Assembly (NCBI RefSeq): GCF_036208045.1
Contig: NZ_CP121472.1
Span: 1,065,531-1,129,530 of the forward strand
Origin: Thiorhodovibrio winogradskyi
GTDB taxonomy: Bacteria; Pseudomonadota; Gammaproteobacteria; Chromatiales; Chromatiaceae
Direction: 5' to 3'
DNA length: 64,000 nt
A model generated the notes under the pieces. It was not told the origin of the DNA, made no database searches, and saw only the letters and a list, made by a program, of their open reading frames with translations. Shown piece after piece: positions 60,079-64,000 of this stretch. Both the position numbers and the translations under genes were made by a program. Position 1 is the first letter of the stretch; the number at the start of each line of letters is the position of its first letter.

Positions 60079-61044
60079 TCAGTGGAAGATGGTCTCGGGG
60101 GTCTCGGCGCTGAGGATGCGACCCAGCCAAGTGTCGAGTTGCTCAAGCTCGGCCTGCTCGATGCGCTCGCGGTGCGTTTGCACGGCCTCGGGGCCGAATT
60201 TTAAATCAAGCTGACGCAGCAATGTCCTGGCCTCGCCCTGCTGCACTCCCAGCTCCATCCCCTTCTCAATTCCGGCTTGCTCAAACGTGGTGACATAAGG
60301 CATTTGGCGTTGCTCCTCGTAGGCATAGAGTTCTTGGCGAAATTCCGCCTCCAGCGCCGCGGGCAGGCGGATCATCCAGTCGATAAGGCGTAACACCTCT
60401 TCAATGAGCGCGCGCTCGTGGCCGCGCTCGTACATCAGGCGCATCAAACGGAATTTCCAGCGTTTCAGTGTCTCGGCATCGTCGGTGACCTTGGCCTGAA
60501 TTTGCGCCATGACCACCAAGGCAAAAACATTGTCGCTGGCTTCCATCTCGGCCCAGCGCTCGGGGCTGGTGTAGTCGAGCAGTTTGACCATGGGGAAGCG
60601 AAAGACGATCCCGCAGCCCCAGCGGGCGTGGCGAAATGACTTCGGGCGAAAGCGGGGGCTGGTGTCGGTCAGGACCGCGAGGCTGACGACATCTGTGTTG
60701 TAACGATCCCGCAGGCGGGTCTGGTAGAGAAACATCCGTGCGCCAAAGTCGCCCTCGGGGTCGCCTTGGACTTCGACATGGATCAGCACATAAAGATCGC
60801 TGCCGTCTTTGGCGCGCACCCGAACCAGTTTATCGGCATGGCGGCGGCCGCGCGGGCTGTTGCCGCCGATCTGTTGGAGTTCTTTGTCAAGAAACTCTGG
60901 CGCCACGCGCCAGTCGATCTGGTCATGGATGGCCGGGAACAGCAGCGCGAGAAACTCTGGAAAGAACCGCTCCAGCGCTTCTTTCCAGGGGCTGTCGTAG
61001 TCGGCTTTGTCGCTGGTGTCGCTGGCTTGGGTGTCGGCTCTCAT
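60079..61044 (-). CDS. Rpn-type nuclease with DUF4351-like C-terminus
   Basis: 321 aa from MRADTQASDTSDKADYDSPW; the in-frame extension to 61173 crosses a terminator and is excluded. KEALERFFPEFLALLFPAIH, then LYVLIHVEVQGDPEGDFGAR (putative PD-(D/E)XK core, with Glu in HVEVQ) and RDRYNTDVVSLAVLTD are typical of the Rpn/transposase-like family. The C-terminal helix-rich region GEARTLLRQLDLKFGPEAVQ resembles DUF4351. Intact relative of the pseudogene at 42112. Confidence 0.82.
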   Translation of the reverse strand: MRADTQASDTSDKADYDSPWKEALERFFPEFLALLFPAIHDQIDWRVAPEFLDKELQQIGGNSPRGRRHADKLVRVRAKDGSDLYVLIHVEVQGDPEGDFGARMFLYQTRLRDRYNTDVVSLAVLTDTSPRFRPKSFRHARWGCGIVFRFPMVKLLDYTSPERWAEMEASDNVFALVVMAQIQAKVTDDAETLKRWKFRLMRLMYERGHERALIEEVLRLIDWMIRLPAALEAEFRQELYAYEEQRQMPYVTTFEQAGIEKGMELGVQQGEARTLLRQLDLKFGPEAVQTHRERIEQAELEQLDTWLGRILSAETPETIFH

Positions 61045-61116
61045 GGGGGGCGAGTGTAGCCGATTTGGTGGCCGAGAGGGGAGCAGCCGAGCCACGAGCC
61101 CCGCCAATCCAAACGC

Positions 61117-61149
61117 AAAAAACCCCGCCCCGATGGTTCGGGAGCGGGG
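61117..61149 (-). terminator. Terminator downstream of Rpn-like copy C
   Basis: CCCCG...CGGGG stem (61123-61149), with TCGGGG/TCCCGA-like inner pairing and six T on the minus strand. It separates copy C from the DUF4351-type gene. Confidence 0.7.
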
Positions 61150-61289
61150 TTGGAAAGGGGTTTTGGGCGTCATTGCCTATCTGATCCGGAGTGCCGGGCT
61201 TGGCTTGCGCTTCGCCGGGCAATGCCTCGAGAATAAATCGATCCCTTTAACCCTTTAACCGAGCAGTCAGAGGGATGGGCAATCCGCGC

Positions 61290-61517
61290 TTAGTGATCCC
61301 AGCGCTGCTTGGCCAACCAGGCTTCGATGGTGGCAGGATCAAGCCCCCTGAGACGATCCTCGGGATCAAGCCCTTTGAGACGATCCTCGGGATCAAGCCC
61401 CTTGAGACGATCCTCGGGAGCGTAACATTGGAGGACTTCTTCAGGGTCGAGTTCGCTCAGTGCGCCCTTGAGCCATTCGCGGGCATCGCGGTGCATGTCT
61501 TCTTGCGTGTAGGCCAT
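61290..61517 (-). CDS. Possible intragenic C-terminal protein of copy C
   Basis: ATG at 61517 preceded by GGAGAAGGA (61521-61529, minus). 75 aa: MAYTQEDMHRDAREWLKGAL, three repeats, and the ending ATIEAWLAKQRWDH like copy A. Confidence 0.45.
   Translation of the reverse strand: MAYTQEDMHRDAREWLKGALSELDPEEVLQCYAPEDRLKGLDPEDRLKGLDPEDRLRGLDPATIEAWLAKQRWDH
61336..61416. repeat. 27-bp tandem repeat, 3 units (copy C)
   Basis: Three 27-bp units. The two-unit (54 bp) difference explains why copies B and C are offset by 2604 bp on one side of the array and 2550 bp on the other. Confidence 0.9.
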
Positions 61518-62373
61518 GTGTCCTTCTCCCAGGCGAAAATACCCAATGAGATTGTGCAGGTGAATGCCGATGTCGCTGTGCGAGCGATAGTTGGCATAGG
61601 CCGCGCGCCACTGTGTTTCATCCGTGGCGAACAGGCCCCAGGGCGCGTTGCGCGGGTGGCGTTCGAGTTGGTTGATCACTACCAGGCGCAGGTCGCGGGT
61701 GCCAAAGCGCAGGTGATAGATTCCCGCTTTCTCGGTCTTTTGACAACTGCCCGGTCGCGGTTGTTTGACCAGTTGGCGCGGAAAGCGGGTGGCGATGGCG
61801 TAGCAGCGGAAGTCCTCGGCCGGTAACAGCCGGTAGCCTTCCTTGGGCTCCTCCAGCGGTTGGTCTTTGCCTGACTGGCGTTTGCCCAGGGCGCGCAGGG
61901 AGGCGACTTTGCGATAGGTGACGGAGTGACTGAGCAATTCTTCGGCAAACCAGGCGCTGAAGGGCGCATCGGCGGCTTTGAAGCTCAGCAGGTTGTGCTT
62001 GGTCAGGTCTTCCAGTCCATCCGGGCTGTCGTCGGCGGGTCTGCTGGTTGTCTCCGGGGATTGCCCCTGTTCGATGATGAGCACATCGAGGCGCTGACTG
62101 CGCAGGGCAAGTTCTTCTTCGGTGCTGACCTGATAGCGCAAACCGATCAGGGCATCGGCCTGGGCAAGGCCTAAGGAGTTTGTGCCAGGGGATGCGTTGG
62201 TCGCGGCGGCGCATGGTAGCAGTTTAGTCGATCTGCCGGGGGGGGTGGGGGAGGCGATGGCGTGGTGATGGTTGGCTGCCACAGGAAAAACTCGCGAGGC
62301 GCGAACCCAGGGGCTAGATGGTGGGGCCAGCGGTCTGGAGGGATCAGTGTGAGGAATTGAGCCCCCATAATTC

Positions 62374-62410
62374 CGATTTTCCTCTTGCATCGCGGGGCGG
62401 ACCATATATG
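62374..62410 (+). repeat. 37-bp dispersed repeat, copy 2
   Basis: Identical to 52105-52141. Here it ends in the palindrome CCATATATGG and directly follows the REP-like flank of module C. Confidence 0.8.
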
Positions 62411-62460
62411 GCCACATTAATTGCCATTCGATCCTGCCCCCTTTTGCTCCTCTGACCCCT

Positions 62461-62520
62461 TTTGCTCCTTTTGCTCGCCTTTTGCTCCTTTTGCTCGCCT
62501 TTTGCTCCTTTTGCTCGCCT
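62461..62520. repeat. 20-bp tandem repeat, 3 perfect units
   Basis: TTTGCTCCTTTTGCTCGCCT three times, with partial units on both sides (about 62440-62530). Strongly strand-asymmetric pyrimidine-rich DNA just after the DUF2887-type gene. Confidence 0.9.
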
Positions 62521-62538
62521 TTTGCTCGCTTCCGCGCG

Positions 62539-63414
62539 TCAGTGCCGGTCCTCGCCTCCGAGCAAATCCTCAACGCTGGTGACATCAAAAATGCCATCGA
62601 GCCAGGTTTCAAGCTGCGCCTCGGAGGCGGCGGCGATCCGCCGCTCGACCCAGGGTTGCAGCGAGCCGAAGCGCCGGGTCAGTTGCCGATGCAATGTTGT
62701 GGCTTTGCCCTCCGCTTTGCCCTCCGCTTTGCCCTTCTCCTCGCCATCCGCCAATCCCTCGGCATAAATCGATTGATACGCCTTGGTTTCTTGGATCGGG
62801 GTGATCAGGTTCAACATGGCCCAAATCTCCTTTGCTGACTTGTCTTTGTAGCGCTCAAAAAACCAAAACTCCATGACGTCCGACAGCGTCGCGCGGATCT
62901 CGTCTCCCAGCGGCGCTTGTTGGATGCTCTGCCAGAGCGCCGGGGCGCGCTCGGCCAGTTCGGCGTCACGCTCGATCACCAGCGGGGCGAATACCGCCAC
63001 AAAGGGGTTGTGCGGTTCGCGATCAAGCAACGCGCGCAGGAAGCTGTCGAGGGCAACACAGTGAATGGGCGAGCCTGGCGCATGGACCCAGCGTGGGTGT
63101 TTCGGGATGTCGGCGGCATGGAGAAACACGGCGATGCCGACCACTTCCCGCTCTGGATGCTCCTCGCCGTAGAGGCCGACTTTGCTGCTCAGATTGTACA
63201 GCGCCTTGGCCGACGGCTGGGCTTGGAATTCGACCACATAGGTCGGCCCCGGGTGATGAATGGGTTCAAGCAGACCATCGATCCGACGCTCGATGGTTTT
63301 GAGCGTCAGCGAGCAGGCGGTATAGGGGCCTTGGAGCTCCAGGCCGCCGGTGAGGACCCGGAAGGCTTCGGGACCGCTGCGCAGAAAAAGATAAATCGGG
63401 TGGTCGGTCTTCAT
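62539..63414 (-). CDS. DUF2887 family protein (Rpn-type putative nuclease)
   Basis: 291 aa from MKTDHPIYLFLRSGPEAFRV; in-frame sequence up to 63528 is not family-like. YTACSLTLKTIERRIDGLLE, then PTYVVEFQAQPSAKALYNL (Glu-x-Gln of the nuclease core) and REVVGIAVFLHA are typical of DUF2887. The C-terminal GKAEGKAEGKA repeat precedes a helical tail, RFGSLQPWVERRIAAASEA. The family is related to recombination-promoting nucleases; function not shown. Confidence 0.85.
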   Translation of the reverse strand: MKTDHPIYLFLRSGPEAFRVLTGGLELQGPYTACSLTLKTIERRIDGLLEPIHHPGPTYVVEFQAQPSAKALYNLSSKVGLYGEEHPEREVVGIAVFLHAADIPKHPRWVHAPGSPIHCVALDSFLRALLDREPHNPFVAVFAPLVIERDAELAERAPALWQSIQQAPLGDEIRATLSDVMEFWFFERYKDKSAKEIWAMLNLITPIQETKAYQSIYAEGLADGEEKGKAEGKAEGKATTLHRQLTRRFGSLQPWVERRIAAASEAQLETWLDGIFDVTSVEDLLGGEDRH

Positions 63415-63533
63415 CGCGGGCCGGGCGGGGTATATCGGTGTCGGCTGTGATGGGCGGAGTTTAGCCGATTGGGTGGCGAGATTGGGAAGGGCTTTAGGTC
63501 GCGAACAGTGCCTCATGCGCTGACCCACGCGCC

Positions 63534-63565
63534 AAAAACCCCGCCCCGAGGGATCGAGAGTGGGG
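63534..63565 (-). terminator. Terminator downstream of hicB
   Basis: CCCCGCCCCGAG-type hairpin closed by GGGG (63562-63565), with five T on the minus strand. It resembles the one at 61117. It ends transcription from the HicB gene before the DUF2887-type gene. Confidence 0.6.
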
Positions 63566-63673
63566 TTGGATGAGGGTCTCGGGCATCCGTGCCCGTTCAG
63601 TCAAGCCGGGTTCGGGCTGCGCTTCACTCGGTCGGTGGCTCGACATGAATTCAAGCCTCGCACCATTTGCTCC

Positions 63674-63883
63674 TCATGCGGCAAAGGTCACCTGAATCGG
63701 CTCGATTGGTGGCTCGCCCTGTTCGATACGCTCGGCCATTACCCGCAAGGCCAGCGCCTCGGCGCGCGCCACAGCCTCTTCGCGCGTCTGGCCATATTGC
63801 ATCGCGCCCGGAATGTCGATGACCTCAGCCAACCAACGACCATCGCTTTCTCGTTCAGTTTGCACGGTCATTTGCATTGCCAT
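63674..63883 (-). CDS. HicB family antitoxin-like protein, orphan
   Basis: 69 aa. MTVQTERESDGRWLAEVIDI, then PGAMQYGQTREEAVARAEAL is the HicB partial-RNase-H fold. No DNA-binding tail. A GGAG precedes the ATG. Neither the 117 bp upstream (to the window edge) nor the downstream DNA holds a recognisable hicA, so it is an orphan within this window. Confidence 0.82.
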   Translation of the reverse strand: MAMQMTVQTERESDGRWLAEVIDIPGAMQYGQTREEAVARAEALALRVMAERIEQGEPPIEPIQVTFAA

Positions 63884-64000
63884 TAACTCCTATTCAAGCC
63901 TCTCGAGTGTGTTTGTTCTCTTGGTTGAAGTTTGGCCGATTCTAGGGTTCAGCGTTCGGGTGTGACCGTCTTTAGCCGCGAACAGCGCGCCCTGCCTTGC

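Larger units (their letters stand above)
61290..62214 (-). pseudogene. Rpn-like repeat protein, copy C (frameshifted N-terminus)
   Basis: Carries the same frameshift after HKLL as copy B (around 62170). The frame that contains the body stays open to 62612, but that extension is translated repeat DNA (EQKEQKASKRSKRR). Three repeats only. Body otherwise the same as copy B at an offset of 2550 bp. The internal start at 61517 is preserved. Confidence 0.75.

Noticed and set aside
56410-61416. Regular repeats that might be a CRISPR array
   Set aside because: Units are contiguous 27-bp coding repeats without spacers; no cas genes.
62215-62612. Long N-terminal extension of copy C
   Set aside because: Encoded by the 20-bp tandem repeat and REP DNA; lysine-rich nonsense.

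Overview
The window is a GC-rich gammaproteobacterial chromosome segment. Gene order and content (pckG, glnS, a full division/cell-wall cluster, lpxC-dciA-M23 peptidase-secA-argJ, encapsulated ferritin, metallo-hydrolase/rhodanese fusion, many Rpn-like nucleases and group II introns) fit a purple sulfur bacterium of the Chromatiales. That assignment is inferred from gene content and style; no rRNA or tRNA gene was found to confirm it.

Positions 1-31602 are conserved core. They hold pckG, glnS, a DinB-like gene and the complete dcw cluster, mraZ-rsmH-ftsL-ftsI-murE-murF-mraY-murD-ftsW-murG-murC-murB-ddl-ftsQ-ftsA-ftsZ. Most of these genes overlap at start/stop codons, and the cluster is headed by a sigma70-like promoter with three 10-bp-spaced MraZ boxes. 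Then come lpxC, dciA (opposite strand), an M23 peptidase, secA, argJ and a Nudix/thiamine-synthase-like fusion.

Positions 31603-41431 are a transition zone. It starts with a graveyard of three gene remnants (DNA ligase N-terminus, alpha-amylase-family hydrolase, diacylglycerol kinase). A GT2 glycosyltransferase and a GH1 beta-glucosidase follow. Next is a tight operon of encapsulated ferritin, encapsulin shell and a CPH-type P1B ATPase. The zone ends with a PRC-barrel protein, a frameshifted small zinc protein and a metallo-hydrolase/rhodanese fusion.

Positions 41432-64000 are accessory and decaying. A type I restriction-modification operon is dead: hsdM is truncated, hsdS frameshifted, hsdR frameshifted and truncated. 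Three small cargo modules are wedged between its genes: DUF4258/YgiT zinc finger, a RelE/ParE-type pair, and a class II Fic protein. Duplicated hsd gene ends mark the joints. Further on are an IS110-family remnant, two decayed convergent group II introns, VapBC, and three copies of a 1.1-1.2 kb module encoding an Rpn-like repeat protein. Two other Rpn-type genes, their fragments, an orphan HicB and many REP-like repeats complete the region.

The most interesting signal is in the three Rpn-like copies (56364-57311, 58662-59664, 61290-62214). Each has a strong internal Shine-Dalgarno plus ATG starting a 75-101 aa C-terminal protein made largely of 9-residue repeats, present 4, 5 and 3 times. This looks like an intragenic antitoxin-type arrangement with a variable repeat number. 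In two copies the long protein is frameshifted near its start, while the internal start is preserved.
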